In this document: piece by piece, positions 8,016 through 17,207 of the stretch
How the letters are laid out: each line of letters starts with the position of its first letter
How positions within the stretch are numbered: the first letter of the stretch is position 1
Source of the DNA: Paenimyroides aestuarii
GTDB taxonomy: Bacteria > Bacteroidota > Bacteroidia > Flavobacteriales > Flavobacteriaceae
Assembly: GCF_024628805.1 (NCBI RefSeq)
Contig: NZ_CP102382.1
Coordinates: 930,001 to 994,000 of the forward strand
Reading direction: 5' to 3'
DNA: 64,000 bases
Made by a program: the position numbers and the translations under genes
The notes under the pieces: model-generated
Told to the model about the DNA's origin: nothing
The model's input: the letters and a program-made list of their open reading frames with translations, nothing else
The model's database searches: none

Positions 8016-9275
8016 TTAGTCGTTGTTTTCTAAGTGTAAATACCCTACTTTCTTAACCCATTGGCTTTCTCCATCGCGGTCGAATAAATATTCCACTACA
8101 TAATAGTAGGTTCCGCTTGGGAGTTTTTCGCCTTCGTTTACAATCGCATTGCCTTGTGCATAGCCACGGAACACGTTGCCGTTGCTGTCGTAGCTATGGG
8201 TTTCATATACTTTTCTTCCCCAACGGTTGTAAATGGTTACGTGGTTGTTTGGAAATTGGTTGATGTTGTCGATAATGAAGTAATCGTTCATGCCGTCGCC
8301 ATCGGGTGTTACCCCATTGTAGATTACTACTTCACCTGGGTTGATCAGTGCTTCTTTGATGGTGCCAAGGGTAAATATTCCAAAGCCATCTACATTTACA
8401 GGTGTGCTTACGGTTTGCTCGCCATAGTTTACCACACCGCCTTCATCTACCCACAATTTTTGGGTTTCGTCCCAACGTACCACGTGTAATAAATCAGGAT
8501 TTGCTGTTAACCATGCTGGGGTGGTGCGTGTATCCCATGAGAGGGTTACAACCACCGAATTATCGGTGTTTACGCTTTGGTTGATGATCCAATATTCTTG
8601 GTCGTCAATGGCTTTTATGACTCCGGTGCGGCTGGCATGCGGGTATTTGCTGTTGGAATTTTCCAATAGGTATTCGCCCGTGTAGATTTCTGCTTCTTGA
8701 ACGGGTGCTGATATGCCTGCAAAACGGTAATAACCTCCATCGCCAATAGGGTATTTAAACCCTTCGTTGCCCCGTTTGGTGACTTCGCCGTTTACGTGGC
8801 TGCGGTCGGAAGTATTGATGTGGTTCGCACCTTTTAAGAAGACAAATGCACCGCCATTGGCTTTATCCATCAACACCACTCCGTTTAAAAGATTTACGGT
8901 GCCGGCATTGGCAATGTCATTGGTTAAATGAAAACTGTGTTCTGCCCCGCTTTTGTTGAACAATACATCGTAAAAGCTACTGGGTGAGCTTCCTGAAATC
9001 TGTTGCATGCCCGGCATTAAGCCCTCAAATACCACATAGCCCGTGCGGCTGTTGGTTGTGTAACTGAACAAACCTTCGTTTTGGTAATCGCCGTAGAAAT
9101 AAAAATCGCCGTCGTTTAAAACATCGCCCGTTGATTCGTTCTTGAAATCAAAGTAGGTAGATACTTCCGTGCCCGGCTCTACTTTTAAAACGCCCTCGTT
9201 TACTGTTAATTCTGTTTGGGAGAAACTATTTATCCCTAAAAAAATAGACAGTGTGGTTATATATATTTTTTTCAT
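8016..9275 (-). CDS. CHU_C-domain surface protein, 419 aa; putative fibre anchor (module A)
   Basis: I choose the ATG at 9275 because it begins a proper signal peptide (MKKIYITTLSIFLGINSFSQ). An in-frame ATG at 9317 would add 14 unlikely residues. The middle (about 30-300) is beta-rich, with ILNDGDF-type blocks (GDVLNDGDFYFYGDYQNEGL) and FKYPIGDGGYYRFAGISAP. The last ~105 residues are a gliding-motility-associated/CHU_C type B domain: VVIYNGVTPDGDGMNDYF, VTIYNRWGRKVYETHSYDS, GTYYYVVEYLFDR. That domain should direct export through T9SS with a PorP/SprF partner, which is the very next gene. At 419 residues it is far smaller than SprB-like adhesins. I infer an anchor for the long head-domain proteins encoded upstream. 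The close paralogue is at 34327-35589. Confidence 0.85.
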   Translation of the reverse strand: MKKIYITTLSIFLGINSFSQTELTVNEGVLKVEPGTEVSTYFDFKNESTGDVLNDGDFYFYGDYQNEGLFSYTTNSRTGYVVFEGLMPGMQQISGSSPSSFYDVLFNKSGAEHSFHLTNDIANAGTVNLLNGVVLMDKANGGAFVFLKGANHINTSDRSHVNGEVTKRGNEGFKYPIGDGGYYRFAGISAPVQEAEIYTGEYLLENSNSKYPHASRTGVIKAIDDQEYWIINQSVNTDNSVVVTLSWDTRTTPAWLTANPDLLHVVRWDETQKLWVDEGGVVNYGEQTVSTPVNVDGFGIFTLGTIKEALINPGEVVIYNGVTPDGDGMNDYFIIDNINQFPNNHVTIYNRWGRKVYETHSYDSNGNVFRGYAQGNAIVNEGEKLPSGTYYYVVEYLFDRDGESQWVKKVGYLHLENND

Positions 9276-9343
9276 AAATTTTTCTTTATTGTAAATCTTT
9301 AAAAGATTGTTCAACAATTACTTCTATCAGGAAATCTTTTGAA

Positions 9344-9856
9344 TTATTTCCAATAATTCCAAACAGCTCCATCAAAAACAGCGACTGCGTTTCTCACCGT
9401 ATCATAACACATCATTCCAGGGTAAGGACTTTTAACTGTTAAATGCGGATTCATGACATGTGGCAAAACCAAAGCTTTATTAGCCGACTCTAGTACCAAA
9501 ACGCCATCAGCATCAGATTCTTTTGCGCCAATCACAGTTTTTTTACCGTTATCAACTGTTCCACTGTAAGGTACCAACGTAGTTGTATTTCCAGCCTCTG
9601 AAAGACTTACCCAAGCACCATTTTCAAACATTTTTACTTTTTTTTCAGTAAATCTGGCATCAAACAAAAAAGTTCCGTTTTCTGGTGTTGTAGGTAATGT
9701 TTCTACCGCTGGTAAAATAATCCCGTTTGTAGTTCCTTTTTTAAAATCTAACAATGCAGAGGCACTACTGGCTGTTTTTTCTTCGATGACCGTTTGTGCA
9801 TTTACATTGGAGTAGATACCTAAACTACTTATTGCTATTAAAAAATACTGTTTCAT
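9344..9856 (-). CDS. Small secreted head-domain protein, 170 aa
   Basis: After a signal peptide (MKQYFLIAISSLGIYSNVNA) the protein consists of two short head-domain-like units. The first is KGTTNGIILPAVETLPTTPE followed by GTFLFDARFTEKKVKMFENGAWVSL. The second is NKALVLPHVMNPHLTVKSPY followed by GMMCYDTVRNAVAVFDGAVWNYWK. These match the (K/N)G.(L/I)(L/I)P, G..vYd, v..Fdg..W pattern seen in the larger fibre-like proteins and at the C-terminus of the 1,628-residue protein directly upstream (11 bp gap). It could be a cap or adaptor subunit for those proteins; that is inference. Clear co-transcription with 9868-14754 and probably with the module A genes. Confidence 0.7.
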   Translation of the reverse strand: MKQYFLIAISSLGIYSNVNAQTVIEEKTASSASALLDFKKGTTNGIILPAVETLPTTPENGTFLFDARFTEKKVKMFENGAWVSLSEAGNTTTLVPYSGTVDNGKKTVIGAKESDADGVLVLESANKALVLPHVMNPHLTVKSPYPGMMCYDTVRNAVAVFDGAVWNYWK

Positions 9857-9867
9857 CTTAAAAAAAT

Positions 9868-12800
9868 TTAATTAGTTGGAAAACTACAATCTTTCTCAAT
9901 ACACTTCCAAATTGATCCATCGAACAATTTCACACAATTGTCTTGCAGATCATAAACAATCATCCCTTCAACAGGTGCCGTAATGGAATCAGTTGTGAGG
10001 TTTGGAGTGCCGTTTGTACCTCCTACATGGTTTACACGTGAAATAACAAAACCTTTACTTCTAGACTCTACTGCTATAAAACCATTAGGTACATTTCCTG
10101 GCCAGCCTGTTGTTCCACCATTAAATCCTAGAATATCAGAAATACCTGTTTTTGTAAAACTATCAGCTGGATTGGTATTAGGGTCTTCATAGCAACCTCC
10201 TGGTCCTGAAATAATAAATATTCCATCTTCAACTTCTCCACCAAAAACAGAACCGGTAGGCAAAGTAATATCCGAAGCGTTTCGTGCAATTCTTAATCGG
10301 AAATATGTACTTCCTGCAGAAATTCCAGAAATTCCTGTCCATGTAAGAGAAACACTTGTTGCTCCATTGGCAACTGTAACCGAAGTTGACTCAGCAGCTT
10401 CAAAAGTTCCATTTTTATTAAAGTCGATCCAACCTCTTAGCGTTGCTGCAAGTCCGGTAGTATTAGTAACCGGAATCGTTGCTGTGTATGCTGTAGCATT
10501 ACTGTATAATATTGGCCAAGTTACACTGTTTTCGTCATTGATATTGTTAGTGTCATCTCCATTGGCATTGGTATTTGGAAAACCATCATTCTCTAAATCT
10601 ATGTTAGAACCAATCATAAGAGATGCTGTGTTATTAGTTGCGTCATACTGAGACACTGTATGACGAGGTCCGTTTGATGCCAATAATGTTTTATAGGTAT
10701 CTGGTGCATCTCCAAAATCTGAAACAGCGAACGGGTTTAAAGGTGTAGCACAGCTTGCTAAATCTCCTTGAGCTCCTGCTGGTGTTATCGTACCAATCGA
10801 TGAAATACTAAAATCATTATTCATTCTAAACAATGTTGTCGCATTGGTAATAAACAATTCTCCTGCTGGACTGAATGAAATTCCATTTGGACCATTTCCT
10901 ATATCTTGTTTAGCTATTTGTTCTAATACCAAAGGTGTACTTCCCATATTGGTTGTAGGCACTGCACTCTTTATTCTGAAAACATAAGCAGTTGGCGCAA
11001 AAGCAGTCCCGGATAATATCCACAAGTCGCCATTACCGTCCATGGCAATATCTCCGCCCGTATAAGTAGCTAAAACAGTATTTAGTGATTGTCCGTTTTG
11101 ATCTACATAGTTACTTGTAATATCTGTCCAAGTGTTATTTGCGATATTATAATATTTCAAAACATTGCTTGACGTAATTCCATAATAACCTGTACCATCA
11201 TTGGTTACTGTTCCTCTGTAAATAAGTCCCGTAGTACTAGCCAAGTTTTGATAAGCTCCTGTAATAGGATCATAACTTACAAAAATATTACTTCCTGAAG
11301 GACCTCCGTTTTGGCTCAATACATAATAAAACTTTTTTGTCACATCACTGAACCCTAATGCATTTGCTCCATTGGGTGCTGCTGGAACCGATGTAGGATG
11401 TGGAGTCGTATTGATTACCGCTCCCAAAGCTCCGGTTGTGGTATCAAAAACCCTTATTTCACCTGTATTTGCACTTAGACTATATGTTTTATTGGTACAA
11501 TCATAGGGAGGTACAACGGTTATCGTAACTACATTGGAAATAGCCGTACAACCACCTGCACTGGTTACAACCGCACGATAGTATCTTGTGGCTGTTAATG
11601 CTCCTGGGCTGTAAGAAGCAGTTGTACCACCAGTTGCTACATTTGTAAATGTTACATTATCCGTTGACACTTGCCATTGAATGCTTCCTGTAGATCCCGC
11701 TAATGTTAAGGCGGTTGGGATAGATCCAGAAGCAATGGTTTGATTGGCTGTGGCTGTACCAGCAACTGCAGCAGGATTTACAGTCTGCGATTGATTAACT
11801 GTTTGTCCACTCGCTTGTGAATAGCCTGTAATTGCAGGTGTTGCTGTTGGCAACGCTGGCACACCACTCGAATTTACGGTGGTATTTAATCTATTTCCTG
11901 AAATATAACTTGCTCCTGCCTGAAAATTAGCGCCGCCTTCAATAACATCAGGACAACCATCACCATCTGAATCTAAATCTAAATAATTTGGGATACCATC
12001 CCCATCAGTGTCGCAAACAGTGAGTAAATCCTCAGATCCGTATGCTATGTTGAATACATTCGTTCCAAAATTTGCACTTCCTTCATTTACCCAATTTGGC
12101 GTAGCCGATGTAGGATTAGAAGAAGAATATACTCTGGTTCTATTCGCTAATGTTTCTGTAGCAGTACCTGAAGAAGAATAATACATAAAGTAATATACGC
12201 CATCATGAACCGCCATATCTACCAACGCATAGTTTCTGCCTCCATCAGCGAAAGTAAGTGCTAAACCAGTTAATGTTCCCATATTAGTCCAGCTATTTGT
12301 GACAGGATCGGTAGAAGAATACAATACCGGAGTACCTGAATTATTGAACCAATGATAAAAAACACCATTATCATACCCTAGGTTTTTTTGACCACCTCCC
12401 ACATTTGCATTTCCAAGATCGGTAAAGGTTCCTGTAGTAATATTATTGGTATAAAGTAGTCTCCCCGCACTGTTAATTACGTAAAACTTACCATCGTCAT
12501 AGGCTAAATTTGTTGTAGCGGTGATATTGTTTGCTACTGTATAAGGAACGCCACCATTTGTAGGACAACCAGTTCCTGCAGGGCAAACATATGTTGTTCC
12601 CACTCCATCTGTCTGCTTATATAACCACAGCCCATCCGTTGTATTAGATGCTGTACCATCAAATAAATGATAGAGTGGCTCGTTATTAATTGTTGGACAC
12701 TCATCTATATCTAAAATACCGTCGTTGTCATCATCTAAGTCACATGCATCTGCAATACCATCACTGTCAGAGTCAGGGTTGGCCGCAGAAGGAGTACAAG

Positions 12801-14754
12801 GATTTATAACTACCGTTATAGTTACTTGCGCTGTATCGCAAGGAGTTCCTGAAGTCTGGTTACAAATGGTGTAATTCATTGTATATGTTCCCGCAGCTAC
12901 TGTTGAGGCTACTGAAATAGTTCCATTTGCATTTAGTGTAAATCCTGCTGGCCAAGTTCCTGATGTTGCAATGGATACTTGTCCTGCTGAAATACCAATT
13001 ACTGCGGGATTTCCTGCATTGTTAATGTCATTTACAATAACACTTGCTGTTGCACTTCCAGGAGCAACATTGGTGTAGGTATCTTCCACAGCATTTACTA
13101 AATTACAAGTCTCCGATTGAAATGTTTCTGTGATTGTTCTCACGGGGCAAGTGCCTGCTGGTGTTTGGTAGGTAATTGTAGCAGTGCCTGCGCTTGTAAA
13201 CTTAACTTTATAACCTGTTGTGGCATTTCCTGTAATGGTTACTGGCCCTGTGCTCGCTGTAACTGTACCGCCAGTAGGTATAGCAACCAGATCAAATTCA
13301 ACATTTACACAAAATTTCCCGGTACTTCCTTTAATTTGAGGCTCTAAGGTAATATTTGGAACAGAAGAAGCACAAATTGGGACATAGGCTGTATTGAAAG
13401 TAAAGCTGGTTTCATCTGTATCAGTACCACCACCAGCACCCATAGATCCATCAATACGGTGTCCTACATATCCAAAATTGGTTTGGCATTGTTCGGTAAT
13501 CATAGTGGTGTGACCGCCTGTATGTACAGAAGTAACAATACTACTTACAGTTAATCCATTAGGAATACCCGGATTCACTGCACCATCCGATGTTCCTCTT
13601 CCAAGCATACTTCCGTCATTATATCCCCAATTGTATAATTGATTCGAATTATTGATCACATTGATACCGGCATATCTTCCGTCGTGTTCATTAGGGCTAA
13701 TCCATTTGATGTTGTTCATCACTGGTCCTGTAGATGATGTATATCTTGGCTGAATCCAAGTTCTTCTTTCGGATGTTGACCAATCACCTAATTGTCTGTA
13801 ATCATTAAATCCCATCGAGTACAAATTGCCATCAGTCATTAAAATATAATATGCAGACTCTTGTAATGTTGAAGAATTTGTACTTGGTGTTATACCTATC
13901 ATTTTAATGGTTCCTGATGGAATAGTCATTTGTGTTGCTCTAGATCTGGCAGCTGCAGCGGTATTGTTCCCTAAGTATGAAGTTTCACCCCAAGTCCAAA
14001 CGGTTCCATCGCTTTTTAGTGCCATAGCAGTACCACCAGCTACCCTTGCAACAATAACATTAGTTAAATTAGTAGTGCTCGTTTGTTGAACTCTATACCA
14101 AGTAGTTGCATTTCCTGCATTTCCATTTCCTCTCATTTCAGGATTTGCCGACATAACCCATACATCTCCACTACAAGTTACTAGACATAATGTTCCTATT
14201 TGTGTACTACCTCTTCTTATAGTCCCGGTAAGCATTTTTACATCAGTAGGAGAAACACCAGTTGGTAGCCCATCTGCTTTTCCATTAACACTTATCTTTT
14301 GAAATGTAGTACTTGTAGTAAATGACCCATCAATTATTCTACCTTCTGTACCCCAAACATATAAACCATTAGAGGCTAGTGCTACAAATGATTGATTATT
14401 TGAACCACCGGAAGCACCAGTAACTTTATACACTTTTGCATTACCAAGTGCAGGAAAATTGGTTCCATTAATTGTGATTGGACTTAATACATTGTCTGTT
14501 CCATTGTTCGCCATATTTTGTCCCCAAACTTTAAAAGTTCCATCGTACTGCCTTACAGCAGTACCGTGATAAGCAGAGGTATAGTTATCATATTCTATGG
14601 TTGCAGCATTGTTTGTAGAATTAACAAAGGCATTGTTGTAATCGGTGTTGCTACAGCCTTCTCCTGCCACAAAACCACATTGTGCAAAGGAACTATTGCC
14701 AAAGCAAACAATGGAAAGAAATACTAATAAATATGTGAAGTAGTTTTTTGTCAT
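9868..14754 (-). CDS. Giant secreted RCC1/TSP3/GEVED surface protein, 1,628 aa
   Basis: The signal peptide ends at NSSFAQ. Residues about 40-430 carry RCC1-type repeats (FKVWGQNMANNG, LYVWGTEGRIIDG, TVWTWGETSYLGNNT, LYSMGFNDYRQLGDW, LYNWGYNDGSMLGRGT), which should fold as a beta-propeller. Calcium-type thrombospondin-3 repeats follow in two places (DSDSDGIADACDLDDDNDG and DTDGDGIPNYLDLDSDGDGC). There is an Ig-like domain (IQWQVSTDNVTFTNVATGG), a second propeller-like region (about 1090-1350) and a GEVED domain (about 1380-1530, VSDFGDAPDTYKTL to GEVEDGIFI). The last ~70 residues are a head-type domain (SRSKGFVISRVN, PVEGMIVYDLQDNCVKLFDG). There is no CHU_C or Por-type sorting domain. Its head-type domain is at the C-terminus, opposite to the fibre proteins, so it may form a fibre tip or joint; this is inferred. 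Confidence 0.85.
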   Translation of the reverse strand: MTKNYFTYLLVFLSIVCFGNSSFAQCGFVAGEGCSNTDYNNAFVNSTNNAATIEYDNYTSAYHGTAVRQYDGTFKVWGQNMANNGTDNVLSPITINGTNFPALGNAKVYKVTGASGGSNNQSFVALASNGLYVWGTEGRIIDGSFTTSTTFQKISVNGKADGLPTGVSPTDVKMLTGTIRRGSTQIGTLCLVTCSGDVWVMSANPEMRGNGNAGNATTWYRVQQTSTTNLTNVIVARVAGGTAMALKSDGTVWTWGETSYLGNNTAAAARSRATQMTIPSGTIKMIGITPSTNSSTLQESAYYILMTDGNLYSMGFNDYRQLGDWSTSERRTWIQPRYTSSTGPVMNNIKWISPNEHDGRYAGINVINNSNQLYNWGYNDGSMLGRGTSDGAVNPGIPNGLTVSSIVTSVHTGGHTTMITEQCQTNFGYVGHRIDGSMGAGGGTDTDETSFTFNTAYVPICASSVPNITLEPQIKGSTGKFCVNVEFDLVAIPTGGTVTASTGPVTITGNATTGYKVKFTSAGTATITYQTPAGTCPVRTITETFQSETCNLVNAVEDTYTNVAPGSATASVIVNDINNAGNPAVIGISAGQVSIATSGTWPAGFTLNANGTISVASTVAAGTYTMNYTICNQTSGTPCDTAQVTITVVINPCTPSAANPDSDSDGIADACDLDDDNDGILDIDECPTINNEPLYHLFDGTASNTTDGLWLYKQTDGVGTTYVCPAGTGCPTNGGVPYTVANNITATTNLAYDDGKFYVINSAGRLLYTNNITTGTFTDLGNANVGGGQKNLGYDNGVFYHWFNNSGTPVLYSSTDPVTNSWTNMGTLTGLALTFADGGRNYALVDMAVHDGVYYFMYYSSSGTATETLANRTRVYSSSNPTSATPNWVNEGSANFGTNVFNIAYGSEDLLTVCDTDGDGIPNYLDLDSDGDGCPDVIEGGANFQAGASYISGNRLNTTVNSSGVPALPTATPAITGYSQASGQTVNQSQTVNPAAVAGTATANQTIASGSIPTALTLAGSTGSIQWQVSTDNVTFTNVATGGTTASYSPGALTATRYYRAVVTSAGGCTAISNVVTITVVPPYDCTNKTYSLSANTGEIRVFDTTTGALGAVINTTPHPTSVPAAPNGANALGFSDVTKKFYYVLSQNGGPSGSNIFVSYDPITGAYQNLASTTGLIYRGTVTNDGTGYYGITSSNVLKYYNIANNTWTDITSNYVDQNGQSLNTVLATYTGGDIAMDGNGDLWILSGTAFAPTAYVFRIKSAVPTTNMGSTPLVLEQIAKQDIGNGPNGISFSPAGELFITNATTLFRMNNDFSISSIGTITPAGAQGDLASCATPLNPFAVSDFGDAPDTYKTLLASNGPRHTVSQYDATNNTASLMIGSNIDLENDGFPNTNANGDDTNNINDENSVTWPILYSNATAYTATIPVTNTTGLAATLRGWIDFNKNGTFEAAESTSVTVANGATSVSLTWTGISGISAGSTYFRLRIARNASDITLPTGSVFGGEVEDGIFIISGPGGCYEDPNTNPADSFTKTGISDILGFNGGTTGWPGNVPNGFIAVESRSKGFVISRVNHVGGTNGTPNLTTDSITAPVEGMIVYDLQDNCVKLFDGSIWKCIEKDCSFPTN

Positions 14755-14784
14755 AACTAATTATTTAATGTGAGCAATTATAAA

Positions 14785-14821
14785 GTTGCAATACTTTATC
14801 CTATCGATAAAGTATTGCAAC
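14785..14821 (-). terminator. Perfect 16-bp hairpin terminator
   Basis: GTTGCAATACTTTATC (14785-14800) and GATAAAGTATTGCAAC (14806-14821) pair perfectly around the loop ctatc. It follows the stop of the fibre gene at 14828 on the minus strand, so that gene probably ends its own transcript before 14754 begins. Confidence 0.8.
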
Positions 14822-14827
14822 ACATAA

Positions 14828-17107
14828 TTAGTTTTTTTTGTTTAACAACAATTTTTCCAAACGTTGTAATCGTTCTTCTGTGTCTTGGGCTTGTTTTTTA
14901 AGCGCTTCGATTTCGGATTGCTGTTTTTCTATGGTATCTTGTTGTTCTATTGTGTGGATGTACAACTCTTCAATTTTCTCTAAGCTTTGAATGGTTAACT
15001 TGGTCATATCAAATGTATAGCCATTGTTAGCTTTGCCTAAATCAGCAATTGAAGTAACCCCTGGTAAGTGGTTATTTGCTTTGATAAAGTTTCTCACGTA
15101 GTCTAAAGATTTAAACTCGTAATTAGGGTTAATCTCAGATTTTCCACCAAAGTATTTCTCAAACACATAATCGGCATACACACTGTTTGTTGTCCAAACT
15201 TTACCAGTTGTAGAAATATCGCCTGCCACGTGCAATTTAGGCTGAATCGTTGCTCCTCCTACAGTAAAGGATGGTGCAGAAGTGGCACCGATAGCCAATT
15301 CCCCAGTTGGTGTTAAACGCATTTTTTCTGTAGATAAGGTATTAGCTACTTGATTTGTAGTAAATACAATAGGAGCTGGTACTGCTGTATAATGTGTTCC
15401 AATTGTTAATCTGGTAGCTCCTTCGCCTGCAAATATTTGAGCTGCATTATCGTCATAAGACTGCAAAGATAAGTTTGTTTGTCTACCATTCGTATTGGCA
15501 TCTGCTGACCTAATAATTATGCTTCCTTCATTTGACAAACCTTCTTGACTAAGACCTCCTGTGTCATATACCGACGTCTGTTGAATGGTGTTATTAAAAT
15601 TTAATGAGTGGCCATTGATTGCTACTGTCGTACCTCTATTTAACGTACCGCCTAATTCAATTGCTGTGCCGTTTTCGGTTAATCCATTCGCAGCTGTAAC
15701 CAGAGGTTCTAAATTAGCTGTTGATGACTCACCGTTAACGGTACTCGTTAAATTTTTTCCTGTCAAAGATAAATTGTTTGTTGTGGCAGGTATTAATGCA
15801 GAAGTGTTAACCGTTCGCAATACGCCCAAATTATCTGCAACTACAACTTTATCTGCTGTTTGTAAAGTATATGCATTAGTAATCTGTCTTACACGCACAT
15901 TACCCGTTACTACATCCAAACGGTTGGTTGAAGTTATAGTTGGTAACGCATTCACACCTGTAAAGTCTCCAAAGGCTAAATTACCGCTTTCTCCGTAAAT
16001 ATAGTTTTGGATGTTTAGCTGATTGTTACCTGTATTTTTTGCTTTGGTTTGCGAGCCTAAAAATAAACTGAAATCACCTGAGTTATATCTTTCTGTCGCT
16101 GCACCTAATAATCTATTTCCAGCTTCAGTACCAAAAAAGGTATTATAGCTACCTGTAGTTAAAGCGCCACCCGAAGCAACACCTAAACCAACGTTGTCAT
16201 CACCTGTTCCTAATGTATTTAATACAGTGCTACCAACACCAATATTCTTGTTACCAACAGCAGTAGGCAAAACGTCTGCCCCAAATGCCAAGTTTTGACT
16301 TTGAGTAGTTATAGCTCTTAAAGACATATTTCCCACAACATGATTATTGCTTCCAGTAGTTAAAGCACTTAAGTTACTTATACCCATTGAAATATTAGAC
16401 GACCCCGTTGTTACTGCGCTCATGTTTGAAGAACCTACTACCACGTTTGCATCTGCGGTAGTTGCTTGGGGTAAGTTTAAAGCACCTATTGCTAAATTGG
16501 TTCCTGATGTCGCGTTAGGTAAGTTAGCATATCCTATGGCTACGTTTCCTGCGCCAGTTATTTTTGCTAGTTGATCACCTCCACCTATGGCAATGTTGCC
16601 TGTAAATCCAAATGGGTGTGTACCTACCGATACGCTATTCATAGCACCTGGACCTATAGCTACATTGGCATTACCTGGAATAGTAGATCCATTACTCCCT
16701 ACACCAGCATCTTCAGAAATGTGGTTGGTACCAATCCGGCGAACATCTGCTGGGGCATCAATTAATCTTACCCATTTACCAGGTGCGGCTACGGTTGGTT
16801 TTTGCCAGTAATAGTAACCAGGTGTAACGTCGCCTGCTGTTGCTGTATTGTAAACCAATAAAGAGTTTGCCGTGTGTTGATCTGCTGCTGCTAACCCAGT
16901 GATTGGGCTAAAATTGTTGGTATTTGTTAATGCTACTCTAGGCGCCAAAAAACCTTTATTTGCACTTTCAACTTCTATCACTGCACTAGGATTTATAATC
17001 GTTGGATTATTTCCTATTTTTTGTTGCGTTACTTGTGCGAATCCTATTGTTGTAGTTCCAATACCAAATGCAATAAGAGCTGCTATATTTCTAGTTATTT
17101 TATTCAT
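14828..17107 (-). CDS. YadA-head-like fibre protein with coiled-coil tail, 759 aa
   Basis: After a signal peptide ending FAQ comes the head domain (residues about 26-115: IINPSAVIEVESANKGFLAP, NSLLVYNTATAGDVTPGYYYWQKP). Residues about 145-360 hold eleven left-handed-roll repeats of YadA/Hep_Hag type, each about 22 residues with an N-hydrophobic-x-hydrophobic-G core (NVAIGPGAMNSV, NIAIGGGDQLAK, NVAIGYANLPNA, NLAFGADVLPTA, NVGLGVASGGAL). The C-terminus resembles tail-fibre proteins that end near an endosialidase-chaperone region (FKSLDYVRNFIKANNHLPGV, FDMTKLTIQSLEKIEELYIH), followed by a coiled coil (about 705-757). It therefore looks like a trimeric fibre. No membrane anchor barrel is present, unlike true trimeric autotransporters, so anchoring must come from elsewhere. 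It has terminators on both sides. Confidence 0.85.
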   Translation of the reverse strand: MNKITRNIAALIAFGIGTTTIGFAQVTQQKIGNNPTIINPSAVIEVESANKGFLAPRVALTNTNNFSPITGLAAADQHTANSLLVYNTATAGDVTPGYYYWQKPTVAAPGKWVRLIDAPADVRRIGTNHISEDAGVGSNGSTIPGNANVAIGPGAMNSVSVGTHPFGFTGNIAIGGGDQLAKITGAGNVAIGYANLPNATSGTNLAIGALNLPQATTADANVVVGSSNMSAVTTGSSNISMGISNLSALTTGSNNHVVGNMSLRAITTQSQNLAFGADVLPTAVGNKNIGVGSTVLNTLGTGDDNVGLGVASGGALTTGSYNTFFGTEAGNRLLGAATERYNSGDFSLFLGSQTKAKNTGNNQLNIQNYIYGESGNLAFGDFTGVNALPTITSTNRLDVVTGNVRVRQITNAYTLQTADKVVVADNLGVLRTVNTSALIPATTNNLSLTGKNLTSTVNGESSTANLEPLVTAANGLTENGTAIELGGTLNRGTTVAINGHSLNFNNTIQQTSVYDTGGLSQEGLSNEGSIIIRSADANTNGRQTNLSLQSYDDNAAQIFAGEGATRLTIGTHYTAVPAPIVFTTNQVANTLSTEKMRLTPTGELAIGATSAPSFTVGGATIQPKLHVAGDISTTGKVWTTNSVYADYVFEKYFGGKSEINPNYEFKSLDYVRNFIKANNHLPGVTSIADLGKANNGYTFDMTKLTIQSLEKIEELYIHTIEQQDTIEKQQSEIEALKKQAQDTEERLQRLEKLLLNKKN

Positions 17108-17162
17108 AACTTTTATTTTTAATTTTAATAATAGTAGATGTTTTATTTATTTCAAAGTTTAA

Positions 17163-17189
17163 ATAAACAGAGGCCGAACCTCTGTTTAT
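17163..17189 (-). terminator. Hairpin terminator after the 78-residue-repeat gene
   Basis: ATAAACAGAGG (17163-17173) pairs with CCTCTGTTTAT (17179-17189) around ccgaa, 19 bp after the stop at 17208 on the minus strand. It separates the repeat protein gene from the fibre gene at 14828-17107. Confidence 0.75.
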
Positions 17190-17207
17190 CCATATTATTA
17201 GAATTGA

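Noticed and set aside
9276..9317. Upstream ATG extending the module A CHU_C protein by 14 residues
   Set aside because: The extension (MLNNLLKIYNKEKF) would precede the signal peptide and is absent in the module B paralogue.
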